Assembly: GCA_030065125.1 (NCBI GenBank)
Contig: JASJDM010000014.1
Coordinates: forward strand, 1-64,000
Length of the DNA stretch: 64,000 bases
Source: Lysobacterales bacterium
Lineage (GTDB): Bacteria; Pseudomonadota; Gammaproteobacteria; Xanthomonadales; SZUA-38
Direction of reading: 5' to 3'
Shown: positions 17,138-26,744 of the stretch, in pieces
How positions within the stretch are numbered: the first letter of the stretch is position 1
How the letters are laid out: the number at the start of each line of letters is the position of its first letter
Program-made: the position numbers and the translations under genes
Notes under the pieces: generated by a model
The model's database searches: none
What the model was told of the DNA's origin: nothing
The model's input: the letters and a program-made list of their open reading frames with translations, nothing else

Positions 17138-18625
17138 ATGGTGCAAAAAACACTCCTGCTACTGACCACGATGCTGCTGGCCGCCTGCGCCAGCACGGGA
17201 ACACGTCCTGGCGGCGATGATCTGCCCCAGCACCCGTCCGAGCTGACCTTTGGCGAACGCACCATATCCTTTCCGGACGCAGCGGACTACCGCCATGAAC
17301 TGGCGGGCGGCAACATCGCCTACATCGTGGAAGACCGCAGCCTGCCGCTGATCCAGCTGTCCATGAGCACCCGGGCCGGCAGCTACCTGCTGGGGCCGGA
17401 ACAGACCGGCCTGGGCAGCATGACGGCCACCATGTTGCGCGACGGCGGTACCCGGGATCTGACGCCGGATGACCTGGACGAACGCCTGGCGTTCCTGGCC
17501 ACCGGCATCAGCTTCTCCATTGGCCAGACCCGGTCCAGCGCCTCCATCAACACTCTCAGCAGCAACTTCGATGAAAGCCTGGGCCTGATGTTCGACATGA
17601 TCACCGAGCCGCGGCTGGATGCCGAGCGCCTGCAGATCAACGTGGAACGCAGCGTCGAGGCCATGCGCCGCCGCAACGATGACACCCGCGGGATCGAGCC
17701 CCGGGTGTGGTCGGACCTGATGCTGGGCGAGGGGTTTTTCGCCAACCGCCGACCTACCAAGGCCCAGGTCGAAGCCATTGATACTGACGCCATGCGCGCG
17801 TTCGGTCAGCGGGTGTTCTCATCGGGTGGTCTGGTGTTTGCGCTCAGCGGGGACATTGATACCGAGGTGGCCGTAGCGGCGCTCAATCAGCAGCTCTCAC
17901 GGCTGGCTCGGGGGGAGGCACTGCCGCCCGTGCCTGAATCCACCCGGCCCTCGGCGCCGGGGGTCTACGGCGTCGACAAGGACGACGTGACCCAGACCCG
18001 GGTCAGCGTTGGCCATCCCGGGCCGCGCATCCGCCATCCCGATGAGTTTGCCATCTCGGTGATGAACGAAGTTCTCGGTGGCGGAGGCTTCACCAGCCGC
18101 ATTACTTCCCGGGTTCGCAGTGACGAGGGCCTGGCATACTCAGCCGGCAGTCGCTTCTCTCTGGGACGCCATTATCCCGGTCAGTTCCGCGTGTTTTACC
18201 AGTCCAAGAACGAATCGGTGTCCCAGGCCCTGGCCATTGTGATGGAAGAAATCGAGCGCATCCGGACCGAGCCGGTCACCGAGCAGGAACTACGCGTGGC
18301 CATTGAGGGGCGGGTGGCGTACCTGGCTGAGCTGTACAGCAGCGCCGCGGCCAAGGCCGGGCGTTTTGCCTCGGATCATCTCAACGAAGAGGACCCGGAT
18401 TTCTGGCGCCAGTACGAGGCCAACGTGCGCAAGGTGACGCGTGATGACGTGCTGCGCGCGGCCCGGACCCACCTGAAGCCCGAAGACCTGCGCATCCTGC
18501 TGGTCGGCAAGCTGGAAGAAGCCCAGGCAGGGGACGGCACCCACGGAACGGTTCAGGAAATCACCGGGCAGCAGCTGACCCGGCTGCCCCTGAAGGATCC
18601 GCTGACCCTGGAACCCCTGGAGTAA
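17138..18625 (+). CDS. M16 family lipoprotein, catalytically inactive partner
   Basis: 495 residues with lipobox LLAACA (Cys17), so membrane-anchored on the periplasmic side. It aligns with the M16 fold but where HxxEH should be it has GSMTATM, so it cannot bind zinc. It keeps the C-domain RVRSDEGLAYSAGSRF segment with the R/Y pair that active partners need for substrate binding. This is the alpha/beta arrangement of mitochondrial processing peptidase-like pairs. GGAGGAGGG precedes the ATG. A 9-bp GC hairpin shortly after the stop may end the operon. Confidence 0.93.
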   Translation: MVQKTLLLLTTMLLAACASTGTRPGGDDLPQHPSELTFGERTISFPDAADYRHELAGGNIAYIVEDRSLPLIQLSMSTRAGSYLLGPEQTGLGSMTATMLRDGGTRDLTPDDLDERLAFLATGISFSIGQTRSSASINTLSSNFDESLGLMFDMITEPRLDAERLQINVERSVEAMRRRNDDTRGIEPRVWSDLMLGEGFFANRRPTKAQVEAIDTDAMRAFGQRVFSSGGLVFALSGDIDTEVAVAALNQQLSRLARGEALPPVPESTRPSAPGVYGVDKDDVTQTRVSVGHPGPRIRHPDEFAISVMNEVLGGGGFTSRITSRVRSDEGLAYSAGSRFSLGRHYPGQFRVFYQSKNESVSQALAIVMEEIERIRTEPVTEQELRVAIEGRVAYLAELYSSAAAKAGRFASDHLNEEDPDFWRQYEANVRKVTRDDVLRAARTHLKPEDLRILLVGKLEEAQAGDGTHGTVQEITGQQLTRLPLKDPLTLEPLE

Positions 18626-18641
18626 GCTCCGCTGATTTTCT

Positions 18642-18668
18642 GCCGGCCGGACTCGTGTCCCGGCCGGC
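18642..18668 (+). other. GC-rich stem-loop after the M16 operon
   Basis: GCCGGCCGG (18642-18650) and CCGGCCGGC (18660-18668) form a perfect 9-bp stem around a nine-base loop. No T-run follows, so it is a weak terminator at best, or a transcript-end stabiliser. Confidence 0.4.
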
Positions 18669-18729
18669 GTGGCGCTATGCTTTGCATCCCTTGTTGAGCC
18701 AGCCCTGCCTGGCGCGGTGGAGACCAAAG

Positions 18730-20163
18730 ATGTACGACTGTCGAAACTTTTATATCAACGGTGAGTGGGTGGCCCCCGCCGACGGCCAGGAGCTTGAGGT
18801 CATCAATCCGGCCACTGAACAGGTGATCGGCCACATCTCCCTGGGCAACGCCGCCGACGTGGATCGTGCAGTGGCAGCGGCAAGAAACGCTTTCGACAGT
18901 TTTTCTCGAACCACCCGTGAACAGCGGATCGAACTGCTGGGTGCCGTCAAGGTGGCCTACAAGGCCCGCTGGCAGGACATGGGTCAGGCCATTTCCGACG
19001 AAATGGGTGCGCCGCTGGAGTTTGCCCAGAAGGCCCAGGCCGGGTCCGGCTATGGCCATGTCGCCACGGCGATGACCGTGCTGCGCGAGTACCCGTTCGA
19101 AAGCGACATGGGCACCACCCGCTTGCGCCACGAACCGGTTGGCGTCTGCGGATTCATCACGCCGTGGAACTGGCCGGTCAACCAGATTGCCTGCAAGGTG
19201 GCGCCGGCCCTGGCCGCGGGTTGCACCATGGTGCTGAAACCCAGCGAGATTGCGCCGCTGAGCGCCCACGTCTGGGCTGAAATCATGCACGAAGCGGGCG
19301 TGCCCGCCGGTGTATTCAACCTGGTGGACGGTGACGGTCCCACCGTGGGTGCTGCCATCTCGGCCCACCCGGGTCTGGACATGGTGTCGTTCACCGGTTC
19401 TACCCGGGCCGGCATCCAGGTGGCCCGGGCAGCAGCGGACAACGTCAAGCGGGTTTCCCAGGAGCTGGGTGGCAAATCGGCCAACATCATTCTGGACGAC
19501 GCCGACCTGAAAAGGGCGGTGACCAGGGGCGTGTTTGGCGTCATGGAAAATACCGGCCAGTCCTGCAACGCGCCCACCCGCATGCTGGTGCCGGCCAACC
19601 GACAGGAGGAGGCCATGGAAATCGCCAGGTCAGCCGCGGCCAGAGTGGTTCCAGGCAGTCCCCGGGAGGAGGGCACCACCATGGGTCCCGTGGTCAGCCA
19701 GGCTCAGTTCGACAAGATCCAGCAACTGATTCAGGCGGGTATTGATCAGGGCGCCACCCTGGTTTGCGGTGGTACAGGAAAACCCGAGGGGCTGGAAACC
19801 GGCTATTTCGTGAAACCGACGGTGTTTGCCGGCGTCAGCAATGACATGACCATTGCCCGCGAGGAAATCTTCGGGCCGGTGGTGTCCATCCTGCCGTACC
19901 AGGATGACGAGGACGCCATTGCCATAGCCAACGATACGCCCTATGGCCTGTCCGGTTACGTCTCCGGTGAAATCGAGCACGCCCGCCAGGTGGCCGCCAG
20001 GCTGCGCACCGGAATGGTGCACATCAACGGTGCACCCAATGACGTCCGTGCACCCTTTGGCGGGTACAAGCAATCAGGCAACGGTCGCGAGTGGGGGGCA
20101 CACGGGCTGGAGGAATTCCTTGAGGTGAAGGCCGTCATGGGATACACACCGAAGTCGGACTGA
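18730..20163 (+). CDS. NAD(P)-dependent aldehyde dehydrogenase
   Basis: 477 residues with all class landmarks: GFITPWNWPV (141-150, Asn147 stabilises the intermediate), LKPSE with Lys170, FTGST (221-225), the general base Glu245 in QELGGKS and catalytic Cys279 in GQSCNAPTR. It oxidises an aldehyde to its acid; the substrate is not predictable. The start is the ATG before YDCRNFYING; an extension to 18655 adds unconserved residues. It is convergent with the Lrp-type regulator and possibly linked functionally to the amino-acid catabolism that follows. Confidence 0.95.
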   Translation: MYDCRNFYINGEWVAPADGQELEVINPATEQVIGHISLGNAADVDRAVAAARNAFDSFSRTTREQRIELLGAVKVAYKARWQDMGQAISDEMGAPLEFAQKAQAGSGYGHVATAMTVLREYPFESDMGTTRLRHEPVGVCGFITPWNWPVNQIACKVAPALAAGCTMVLKPSEIAPLSAHVWAEIMHEAGVPAGVFNLVDGDGPTVGAAISAHPGLDMVSFTGSTRAGIQVARAAADNVKRVSQELGGKSANIILDDADLKRAVTRGVFGVMENTGQSCNAPTRMLVPANRQEEAMEIARSAAARVVPGSPREEGTTMGPVVSQAQFDKIQQLIQAGIDQGATLVCGGTGKPEGLETGYFVKPTVFAGVSNDMTIAREEIFGPVVSILPYQDDEDAIAIANDTPYGLSGYVSGEIEHARQVAARLRTGMVHINGAPNDVRAPFGGYKQSGNGREWGAHGLEEFLEVKAVMGYTPKSD

Positions 20164-20176
20164 GGCCTGGGGCCGT

Positions 20177-20662
20177 TCAAACATCGATGGGGAGGGCCAG
20201 GGTTTCCTTGAGTTCCTCCATCACCACGTAAGAGCGGGAACCACTGACCCCCGGCAACGACAGTAATCGTTCGCCCAGCAGGTTGCGATAGGCCTTCATG
20301 TCCGGCACCCGGGCCTTGATCAGGTAGTCGAAGTTGCCCGATACCAGGTGGCAATCCAGGACCTCCGGAAACTGGGTCACTGATTTTCGGAACTCCCGGA
20401 ACACTTCGCGGTTGGTCCGCTGCAGAGTGATCTCCACGAACACCAGCAGGCCGGCCCCGAGCAGGGCGGGGTTGAGCACGGCCGAGTAGTGCTTGATGAA
20501 GCCCTCCCGTTCGAGTCGCCTGACCCGTTCCAGACACGGGGTTGGACTGAGATTGACCGAGCGCGCCAGGGCCACGTTGGACAGGCGCCCCTCCTGCTGC
20601 AGCGTGGCAAGAATCCGAAGATCCGTCTTGTCCAGCTGTCTGGATTGTCTTTGTTTCGGCAT
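20177..20662 (-). CDS. Lrp/AsnC family transcriptional regulator
   Basis: 161 residues: an N-terminal winged helix-turn-helix (about 8-65, LDKTDLRILATLQQEGRLSN, then the Lrp signature LSPTPCLERVRRLEREGFI) and a C-terminal RAM ligand-binding domain (about 75-150). It is divergent from alanine dehydrogenase across 88 bases. In many proteobacteria and mycobacteria Lrp-type proteins activate the adjacent ald gene in response to alanine, so that is the likely job here. Confidence 0.95.
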   Translation of the reverse strand: MPKQRQSRQLDKTDLRILATLQQEGRLSNVALARSVNLSPTPCLERVRRLEREGFIKHYSAVLNPALLGAGLLVFVEITLQRTNREVFREFRKSVTQFPEVLDCHLVSGNFDYLIKARVPDMKAYRNLLGERLLSLPGVSGSRSYVVMEELKETLALPIDV

Positions 20663-20750
20663 TTATTCGGCTTAAAGGTACTAATACAGAGTAAAATTCT
20701 ACAGGTTTAGTAATAAAATAGAACAATCAACCAATCATTGGGGGTTTGTC
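20663..20750. promoter_or_regulatory. Divergent lrp-ald control region with inverted TACTAA/TTAGTA
   Basis: This 88-base spacer is markedly AT-rich. TACTAA at 20679-20684 and TTAGTA at 20707-20712 are exact inverted copies with centres 28 bases apart, close to the spacing seen between adjacent Lrp contact points. TGGGGGT precedes the ald ATG as ribosome binding site. A -10-like TAAAAT at 20692-20697 lies between the two half-sites, but no convincing -35 accompanies it, fitting an activator-dependent promoter. Confidence 0.5.
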
Positions 20751-21863
20751 ATGAGAATCGGGGTTCCCAAAGAGATCAAAAATCACGAATACCGCGTCGG
20801 CCTGGTGCCTGCCTCCGTCCGGGAGCTGGTAGCCCACGGTCACGAAGTCGTGGTGCAACACTCCGCCGGTCTCGGTATCGGTATGAGTGACGCCGATTAT
20901 GAAGCCGTGGGCGCCACGGTCCTGCCGGATGCCCAGTCCGTGTTTGATCAGGCCGAGATGATCGTCAAGGTCAAGGAGCCCCAGGCGGTGGAGCGCGCCA
21001 TGCTGAAGGAGCACCACGTGCTGTTCACCTATCTGCACCTGGCGCCGGATCCGGACCAGACCCGCGAACTGGTGGACAGCGGCGCCTGCTGCATCGCCTA
21101 TGAAACGGTCACCGACGACCGCGGCCACCTGCCGTTGCTGGCCCCCATGTCCGAGGTGGCGGGACGCCTGTCCATCCAGGCGGCCGCCCACAGCCTGGAA
21201 AAATCCAAGGGTGGCTCCGGCGTGCTGCTGGGTGGGGTTCCCGGGGTCAGGCCCGGCCATGTGATGATCATCGGTGGTGGTGTCGTGGGTCTCAACGCGG
21301 CGCAAATGGCCGTGGGCCTGGGTGCCCAGGTTACCGTGCTGGACCGCGACCTGGACGTGCTGCGCAGGCTGGACCTGCATTTCGACAGCCGCATTCACAC
21401 CATGTATTCCACCGCGGATTCCATTGATCGCAACCTGCAGACCGCTGACGCGGTGATCGGCGGTGTTCTGGTCGCGGGTGCCGCCGCGCCAAAACTGGTG
21501 ACAAGGGAGATGCTGAGGCACATGCAGCCCGGTTCCGTGGTCGTTGACGTTGCCATCGACCAGGGTGGCTGCTTTGAAACCTCCAAGCCCACGACTCACG
21601 CCGACCCCATCTATATCGTCGACGGCATCGTTCATTACTGTGTGGCCAACATGCCCGGCGCGGTGCCACGCACCTCCACCTTTGCTCTGAACAATGCCAC
21701 GCTTCCATTTACCCTGGCCCTGGCCGACAAGGGCGCAGTTGCGGCCATGAAGGAAGACGGCCACCTGCTCAACGGACTCAACGTCAACAAGGGCAAGATC
21801 ACCTGCGAGGAGGTGGCTGAGGCCCTGGACTACGACTACGTGCCGGCGTTGGAGACGCTATAG
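20751..21863 (+). CDS. ald: Alanine dehydrogenase
   Basis: 370 residues, the standard length. The N-terminus [17 protein letters not shown] is the family signature. Lys75 (IVKVKEPQ) and His96 (TYLHLA) match the pyruvate-binding residues of Mycobacterium tuberculosis Ald, and a [13 protein letters not shown]ossmann motif lies near 172-184. It interconverts L-alanine and pyruvate plus ammonia with NAD, allowing alanine to serve as carbon and nitrogen source. It is divergent from an Lrp-type regulator. A 12-bp palindrome, ACGCTATAGCGT at 21855-21866, overlaps the stop codon. Confidence 0.97.
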   Translation: MRIGVPKEIKNHEYRVGLVPASVRELVAHGHEVVVQHSAGLGIGMSDADYEAVGATVLPDAQSVFDQAEMIVKVKEPQAVERAMLKEHHVLFTYLHLAPDPDQTRELVDSGACCIAYETVTDDRGHLPLLAPMSEVAGRLSIQAAAHSLEKSKGGSGVLLGGVPGVRPGHVMIIGGGVVGLNAAQMAVGLGAQVTVLDRDLDVLRRLDLHFDSRIHTMYSTADSIDRNLQTADAVIGGVLVAGAAAPKLVTREMLRHMQPGSVVVDVAIDQGGCFETSKPTTHADPIYIVDGIVHYCVANMPGAVPRTSTFALNNATLPFTLALADKGAVAAMKEDGHLLNGLNVNKGKITCEEVAEALDYDYVPALETL

Positions 21864-22126
21864 CGTTATCTTCGATTCGCCTTGTGGCGATGGGCTTTGG
21901 TGATGCCGATCATCAGCGCTTTTCTTTTTGAGGGTGAACGCTTGCTGCGCGAGCTGGTGAACGAACGCTGCGCGTTCTCCTGGGCGGCTGCTTGCGCAGC
22001 CTGAAGAGCACGTGCTTTGCACGCTTGGGTGTGGCTCGCTGCGCAAGTTGTTTACCCTTCGAGCAGCCCGGAGCGTCTCATACGGGGATTTCCCCCTGAT
22101 CAGCGGGTTTCAATCAGCGGGTCGGC
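21864..22126. repeat. Gene-free stretch rich in short palindromes
   Basis: No credible gene. Several hairpins occur in series: CGCC/GGCG (21878-21889), GAACGC-TGC-GCGTTC (21963-21977), and CTTGCGCAGC (21991-22000) pairing exactly with GCTGCGCAAG (22038-22047), with the perfect palindrome AGCACGTGCT (22007-22016) in the loop. It lies between convergent ald and proA and could be a dispersed palindromic repeat or a structured 3' end. Confidence 0.45.
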
Positions 22127-23401
22127 TCAGCTGGCATCACGTATCTGCCCCTGGCCCCGCACCACCCACTTGTAGCTGGTCAACTCCGGCAGGGCCATGG
22201 GTCCCCGGGCGTGCAGTTTCTGGGTGCTGATACCGATTTCCGCCCCCATGCCGAACTGGGCGCCGTCGGTGTAGGCCGTGGAGGTGTTGGCGTAGACCGC
22301 CGCCGCGTCCACTGCCTTCAGGAACCGCTCCACGGTTTCCGCATCCTCTGCCACGATGGCTTCAGAGTGGCGTGAACTGTAGCGGTCGATGTGGTCCAGG
22401 GCCTGGTCCAGGCTGTCCACCACCTTGATGGACATTTTCATGGACAGGAATTCCTGGCCGAAGTCTTCTTCCCGAGCCTGGTTCAGGGGGCCGGCATAGT
22501 GCCCCTCCAGCGCCGCATAGGCGTCGGGATCAGCGAAAACCTCGGCGCGATGCCGAGATCCCAGTTCCTGCATCAGGCCCGGCAGTGCAGGCAACAGGTC
22601 CCGGTGCAGCAGCAGGGTATCCAGGGCGTTGCAGACGCTGACCCGCCTGGACTTGGCATTGGTGACGATGGCCCGGGCCTTGTCCAGATCCGCGGACTGG
22701 TCGACGTAGGTGTGGACGATACCGGCCCCGGTTTCGATCACCGGGATCCGCGCATTTTCCCTTACAAAATCGATCAGCCCCTGGCTGCCTCTGGGGATGG
22801 CGACATCGATATGGCCCACGGCATTGAGAATGGGTCCCAGGGCCTCCCGCTCCGCCGGGGCCAGCAGGATGGCCTCCCGGGGAAGGCCGTGCTGTTCCAG
22901 GGCCTGGTGAATGAGCTGGACCAGGGCACGGTTGCTGTCCGCGGCGTCACGGCTGCCTTTGAGCACGGCGGCATTGCCGCTCTTCAGGCACAGTGCCGTC
23001 ACGTCGATGGTGACGTTGGGCCGGGATTCATAGATCACCGCAACAATGCCCAGGGGGACCCGGACCTTGGTCAACTCCAGCCCGTTGTCCAGAGTGCGCT
23101 GTTCCAGTATCTCCCCCACCGGGCTGGTGAGATCGGCGACCTTGCGCAGGTCCCCGACGATGCCCTGGATCCGCTCGGGATTGAGCAGCAGGCGGTCGTA
23201 CTTGGGGTCCTCGCTGGGCATGCGGGCCAGGTCCAGGGCGTTGGCCTCCAGGATGGCGTCCGTCTCACGCAGAAGGATGTCTCCCAGGGTATGCAGGCAG
23301 GCGCCCAGCGTCTGCTCCGAGGCAAGGGCCAGGGCGCGGCTGGCGGTGCGTACTCCGGGCAGTCCCAGGGATTCCGGTGAATAGTCCTGTGGGGTGCTCA
23401 T
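22127..23401 (-). CDS. proA: Gamma-glutamyl phosphate reductase (glutamate-5-semialdehyde dehydrogenase)
   Basis: 424 residues, normal for ProA. The catalytic cysteine is Cys257 in [10 protein letters not shown], and the NADPH-site segments [10 protein letters not shown] and [11 protein letters not shown] are intact. It reduces glutamyl-5-phosphate to glutamate semialdehyde, the second step of proline synthesis in the cytoplasm. It follows proB by 15 bases on the same strand and is surely co-transcribed, allowing hand-off of the unstable phosphate. Confidence 0.98.
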   Translation of the reverse strand: MSTPQDYSPESLGLPGVRTASRALALASEQTLGACLHTLGDILLRETDAILEANALDLARMPSEDPKYDRLLLNPERIQGIVGDLRKVADLTSPVGEILEQRTLDNGLELTKVRVPLGIVAVIYESRPNVTIDVTALCLKSGNAAVLKGSRDAADSNRALVQLIHQALEQHGLPREAILLAPAEREALGPILNAVGHIDVAIPRGSQGLIDFVRENARIPVIETGAGIVHTYVDQSADLDKARAIVTNAKSRRVSVCNALDTLLLHRDLLPALPGLMQELGSRHRAEVFADPDAYAALEGHYAGPLNQAREEDFGQEFLSMKMSIKVVDSLDQALDHIDRYSSRHSEAIVAEDAETVERFLKAVDAAAVYANTSTAYTDGAQFGMGAEIGISTQKLHARGPMALPELTSYKWVVRGQGQIRDAS

Positions 23402-23416
23402 GGGTTTGTAGTCCTG

Positions 23417-24511
23417 TCAGTTCTCGCTGGGAAAGACGTAGAGATAGTCGTAGTGGATCAGCGGCTTCTGGCGCTGCTGGCCGATCAGGCGATTGGCCAC
23501 CAGGGACGAATATTCCGCCCGGCCGTAGCCCACCACGTTGCCACCAGGGCCCAGCACCCGGATGACGTCGCCGCGCTTGAAATCACCTTCCACCTTTTCG
23601 ATGCCCACGGGCAGCAGGCTGGCCAGGCGATCGGGCGAACGCAGCACCTGTTCGGCGCCCTCGTTGATAATCACCTCGGCCTCCTGATTGGGCGCCGCGG
23701 CGACCCAGCGCTTGGCCTGGCTGGGCCTGCTGTGGGCGGCAAAGCGGGTTCCCACCGACTCGCCGTCGGCAACCCGGCGCAGCACATCAGGCGATCGGCC
23801 GTTGACAATCCAGACTTCGGTGCCCAGCTGGGACAGCCGGGTGGCATTGCGCACTTTGGTGTGAATGCCGCCCCGTCCGAATTCCGACCGGGGGTTGGGA
23901 CTGGCGCGCAGGGTATGGTTGTCCCACTCGCCGATGACCCGGCTTGCCGGGTCCTCGGGCGGGCCGTCGTATACGCCATCCACGTCGCTGAGGATAACCA
24001 GCTTTTCCGCCCCCAGCATGCCGGCTACCAGCGCAGCCAGTTCGTCGTTGTCGGTGAACATGAGTTCAGTCACCGACACCACGTCGTTTTCGTTGATGAT
24101 GGGCACCACCTGCTGCTGCAGTGCCGCCACCAGGCAACTGCGCATGTTCAGGTAGTGACGCCGGGTGGAAAAATCCTGACGTGTGGCCAGGATCTGGGCC
24201 ACCTGGTATCCGCGGCTCCCAAACAACTCACCGAAGGTCCGCATCAGCTGGGTCTGGCCAACGGCAGCATAGAGCTGGCGCCGAATGACGTCGTCCCGCA
24301 GAGAGGTGATGCCGTCTCCGAGAACACCATGGCCCGCCGCCACCGCACCCGATGACACCACAACCAGTGGATGTTCGGACTGCTGCAGCGCCACGGCCTG
24401 TTCAACCAGGTCATCCAGGGAATCCCGGTCCAGTTCACCACACTCAGACCGGGTCAGGGCGCTGCCAATCTTGATGATCCAGGGGGCATTCACGGTTGCT
24501 GGTGGCCGCAC
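23417..24511 (-). CDS. proB: Glutamate 5-kinase with PUA domain
   Basis: 364 residues: an amino-acid kinase domain (about 10-260; VVSSGAVAAG, and LMFTDNDELAALVAGMLGAE for substrate binding) and a C-terminal PUA domain (about 275-355, GIEKVEGDFKRGDVIRVLGP). It phosphorylates glutamate with ATP and is usually inhibited by proline. The start is uncertain: GTG at 24511, or a second in-frame GTG six codons on (24493) that gives a more usual N-terminus. A perfect stem CCGCAC/GTGCGG (24506-24521) covers the first GTG and could affect translation. Confidence 0.97.
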   Translation of the reverse strand: MRPPATVNAPWIIKIGSALTRSECGELDRDSLDDLVEQAVALQQSEHPLVVVSSGAVAAGHGVLGDGITSLRDDVIRRQLYAAVGQTQLMRTFGELFGSRGYQVAQILATRQDFSTRRHYLNMRSCLVAALQQQVVPIINENDVVSVTELMFTDNDELAALVAGMLGAEKLVILSDVDGVYDGPPEDPASRVIGEWDNHTLRASPNPRSEFGRGGIHTKVRNATRLSQLGTEVWIVNGRSPDVLRRVADGESVGTRFAAHSRPSQAKRWVAAAPNQEAEVIINEGAEQVLRSPDRLASLLPVGIEKVEGDFKRGDVIRVLGPGGNVVGYGRAEYSSLVANRLIGQQRQKPLIHYDYLYVFPSEN

Positions 24512-24624
24512 AAGCGTGCGGGCGATTCTGACGCCAATTAATGGATAATACGGTTCCTACGGGAAAGCGCAGTTTAACCGCGCTGCCAGGGCATTGAAAT
24601 GACGCAATAAAATGACCCAGTGAA

Positions 24625-25098
24625 ATGACCAGATCGGCACCTTACATCACCCCGGAGGGGTATCAGAACCTGAAGCAGGAGTTGGATTACCTGTGGCGCG
24701 AATTGCGGCCCGAGGTGACCCGGGCGGTGACCGCTGCCGCGGCCGAAGGGGACCGGTCGGAGAATGCGGAATACATCTACCGCAAGAAGCAGCTGCGGGA
24801 GATCGACCGCCGGGTTCGCTACCTGGGCAAGCGCCTGGACGTGCTGAAGGTCGTGCGGGAAAAACCCCGGGACCAGGACGCCGTGTTTTTCGGGGCCCGG
24901 GTGACCCTGGAGGACGCGGTGGGCGACACCCGTCGCTATCGCATTGTGGGGTCTGACGAGAGCAACCCCGCCCAGGGCAGCATCAGCGTGGATTCACCTC
25001 TGGCCCGGGCCCTGCTGAAGAAACGCGTCGATGATGAGGTCATGGTGGAACTGCCCAGGGGCCAGACCTGTTACGTGATCGTGGATGTCCAGTACTGA
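24625..25098 (+). CDS. greB: Transcription elongation factor GreB
   Basis: 157 residues. An N-terminal coiled coil carries [20 protein letters not shown], with the acidic tip and the tyrosine-rich YIYRKK that separate GreB from GreA, followed by an FKBP-like C-terminal domain. It enters the RNA polymerase secondary channel and stimulates cleavage of backtracked RNA. It is divergent from proB, and its last 14 bases overlap the next gene in another frame, so the two are translationally coupled. Confidence 0.96.
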   Translation: MTRSAPYITPEGYQNLKQELDYLWRELRPEVTRAVTAAAAEGDRSENAEYIYRKKQLREIDRRVRYLGKRLDVLKVVREKPRDQDAVFFGARVTLEDAVGDTRRYRIVGSDESNPAQGSISVDSPLARALLKKRVDDEVMVELPRGQTCYVIVDVQY

Positions 25099-25969
25099 CC
25101 GGCCCGGGCTGAACGTGATTGGTGCCGGACGTGTGGCCCGGCTGCTGGCCCGGTGCTGGCATGAGGCGGAGGTATTCGAGGTTCGCGCCCTGGTGACGCG
25201 GCGCCCCGAGTCAGCCCGCGCCGCAGGCAGATTCATCGGATCGGGCCGGCCCGCCACGTCACTGGATTCCCTGGGACCCGCAGAATTCTGGATGATTGGC
25301 ACCCCCGACGACAGCGTCATCAGCGCCGCGGACGCGCTCCGAGCCTGCGGCCAGGTTCGATCGGGGGACACGGTGTTTCATCTCAGCGGCGCCCTGGCGG
25401 CCGACGTGCTGGGCCAATGGGACGGTGCGAACAGAGCCAGCCTGCACCTGCTGAAAACCGTGCCCGACGCGGCCGTTGCCTATGCCAGCTTCGGGACTCC
25501 CTGTATTACCCTGGAGGGGGATCCCCCGGCGGTAGAGTCCCTGGTCCCGGCCTGCCGGGCCCTGCAGGCGCAGATCCTGACGCTGGATGCCGACGCCAAG
25601 GCGGTCTACCAGACGGCCAACGTCATGCTCTGCAACTATCTGGTTACCCTGACGGGCATGGGGGTCGATCTCTACCGGCGAGCCGGCATCAACTCGCGGA
25701 AGGCGCTGCAGATCCTCGGTCCCCTGATGCAAGAGACCTTGAACAACACCCTGGATGCCGGGCCTGTTGGCGCGCTGACCGGACCCATCAGTCGGGGTGA
25801 TGCCGGGGTGGTCCGCCAGCAGCTGGAACTGCTGCCGCCGGAGGCCCGTGACGTCTATCGCTCACTGGGCCGTGAGACGGTGAAGCTGGCTGCAGCTGCG
25901 GGCCTGCTGCAGGATTCTGACGTTGATGCGCTGGACCGGGTGCTTGCTGATGTCAGTCGCTGTCGTTGA
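25085..25969 (+). CDS. Rossmann-like / DUF2520 domain protein
   Basis: 294 residues: an N-terminal nucleotide-binding Rossmann fold ([16 protein letters not shown] at 9-24) followed by a helical DUF2520 domain (about 130-285, including [16 protein letters not shown]). The architecture resembles ProC-like and 6-phosphogluconate-dehydrogenase-type oxidoreductases, so an NAD(P)-dependent reaction is likely; no substrate is known. The start lies inside the end of greB. It is convergent with the SnoaL-like gene, and the two stop-proximal ends overlap by 17 bases. Confidence 0.88.
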   Translation: MSSTDRPGLNVIGAGRVARLLARCWHEAEVFEVRALVTRRPESARAAGRFIGSGRPATSLDSLGPAEFWMIGTPDDSVISAADALRACGQVRSGDTVFHLSGALAADVLGQWDGANRASLHLLKTVPDAAVAYASFGTPCITLEGDPPAVESLVPACRALQAQILTLDADAKAVYQTANVMLCNYLVTLTGMGVDLYRRAGINSRKALQILGPLMQETLNNTLDAGPVGALTGPISRGDAGVVRQQLELLPPEARDVYRSLGRETVKLAAAAGLLQDSDVDALDRVLADVSRCR

Positions 25970-26387
25970 GGTACCAGATGCGCAGGATTTTGCCGTTTCG
26001 GATCTGGTAACTGGCGAGGGCAGTCTGGGACTTTTCAGAGTCGCCCGATGACCAGTAGGCTCGCTCCCGCGTGCTGGCCAGGCAGCCGTCACTGATCACA
26101 TGCTCCAGCGTAGATCGGGCTCCGGGTGTCGACAGGAAGTATTGCTCCAGCCACGAGCGCAGTTGTTCAGGCCCGGAAATCTCCACGGCTGCCTGGTCCC
26201 CGGTCAGGAAGATCCACTGGAACTCGTCGTGGATCAGGGACATGATCCCATCCACGGAGTGCGCGTTGAAGGCGTCGAAGTACGATTCAAGCACGGCCCC
26301 GGGCTGACAATCCCCGACGCCGGTCGCCGCGGGTAACGGGGCCGGTACTGAAATCAGCAGCAGGGTGGTCAATTGGGCAAGCTTCAT
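25953..26387 (-). CDS. Secreted SnoaL/NTF2-like protein
   Basis: 144 residues with a signal peptide (1-21, ending PLPAA) and one NTF2-like cone fold: helix GAVLESYFDAFNAHSVDGI, then strands ending in [10 protein letters not shown]. Such domains bind small hydrophobic ligands or act as isomerases or esterases. A buried Asp in DAFNAHSVDG is the usual catalytic position, but function cannot be assigned. Two cysteines (GDCQ and DGCL) could form a disulfide. It has its own promoter region, shared with the EF-hand gene. Confidence 0.8.
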   Translation of the reverse strand: MKLAQLTTLLLISVPAPLPAATGVGDCQPGAVLESYFDAFNAHSVDGIMSLIHDEFQWIFLTGDQAAVEISGPEQLRSWLEQYFLSTPGARSTLEHVISDGCLASTRERAYWSSGDSEKSQTALASYQIRNGKILRIWYLNDSD

Positions 26388-26501
26388 GGCCAGCCTCGGC
26401 AGTACGAATTGCGCCAGTATACAGGTGTGGCATCCACCAGCATTTCGTCATATAGTTCGCCACGCATCTGGGCCGAAGGACGGCCCGGTCAAGGGAGTCT
26501 G

Positions 26502-26741
26502 ATGAAACCGCTGTCACCGGAAAAAATTGAGAAAGTCCGCCGCGAGTTTGAGTACTTTGACGAAGACGGCAGCGGCAAGCTTGAGCTGGAAGAGTTCCGC
26601 AAACTGTTCAAGGTACTGGCGCCGGAGTCCAAGCGCGCCGAGGCGGACGCCGGATTTGCCGCCATCGATGAAGACGACAGCGGCGAAATCGATTTCGACG
26701 AATTCCTGGAGTGGTGGGAGAGCAACTGGTTCGTGTTCTGA
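26502..26741 (+). CDS. Small two-EF-hand calcium-binding protein
   Basis: 79 residues consisting almost entirely of a pair of canonical EF-hand loops, DEDGSGKLELEE (20-31) and DEDDSGEIDFDE (56-67), each with Asp at 1 and 3, Ser at 5, Gly at 6 and Glu at 12. No signal peptide, so a cytoplasmic calcium sensor or buffer. AAGGGAG precedes the ATG by six bases; a longer upstream frame is unlikely. The GGCT-like gene begins three bases after its stop. Confidence 0.9.
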   Translation: MKPLSPEKIEKVRREFEYFDEDGSGKLELEEFRKLFKVLAPESKRAEADAGFAAIDEDDSGEIDFDEFLEWWESNWFVF

Positions 26742-26744
26742 ACC

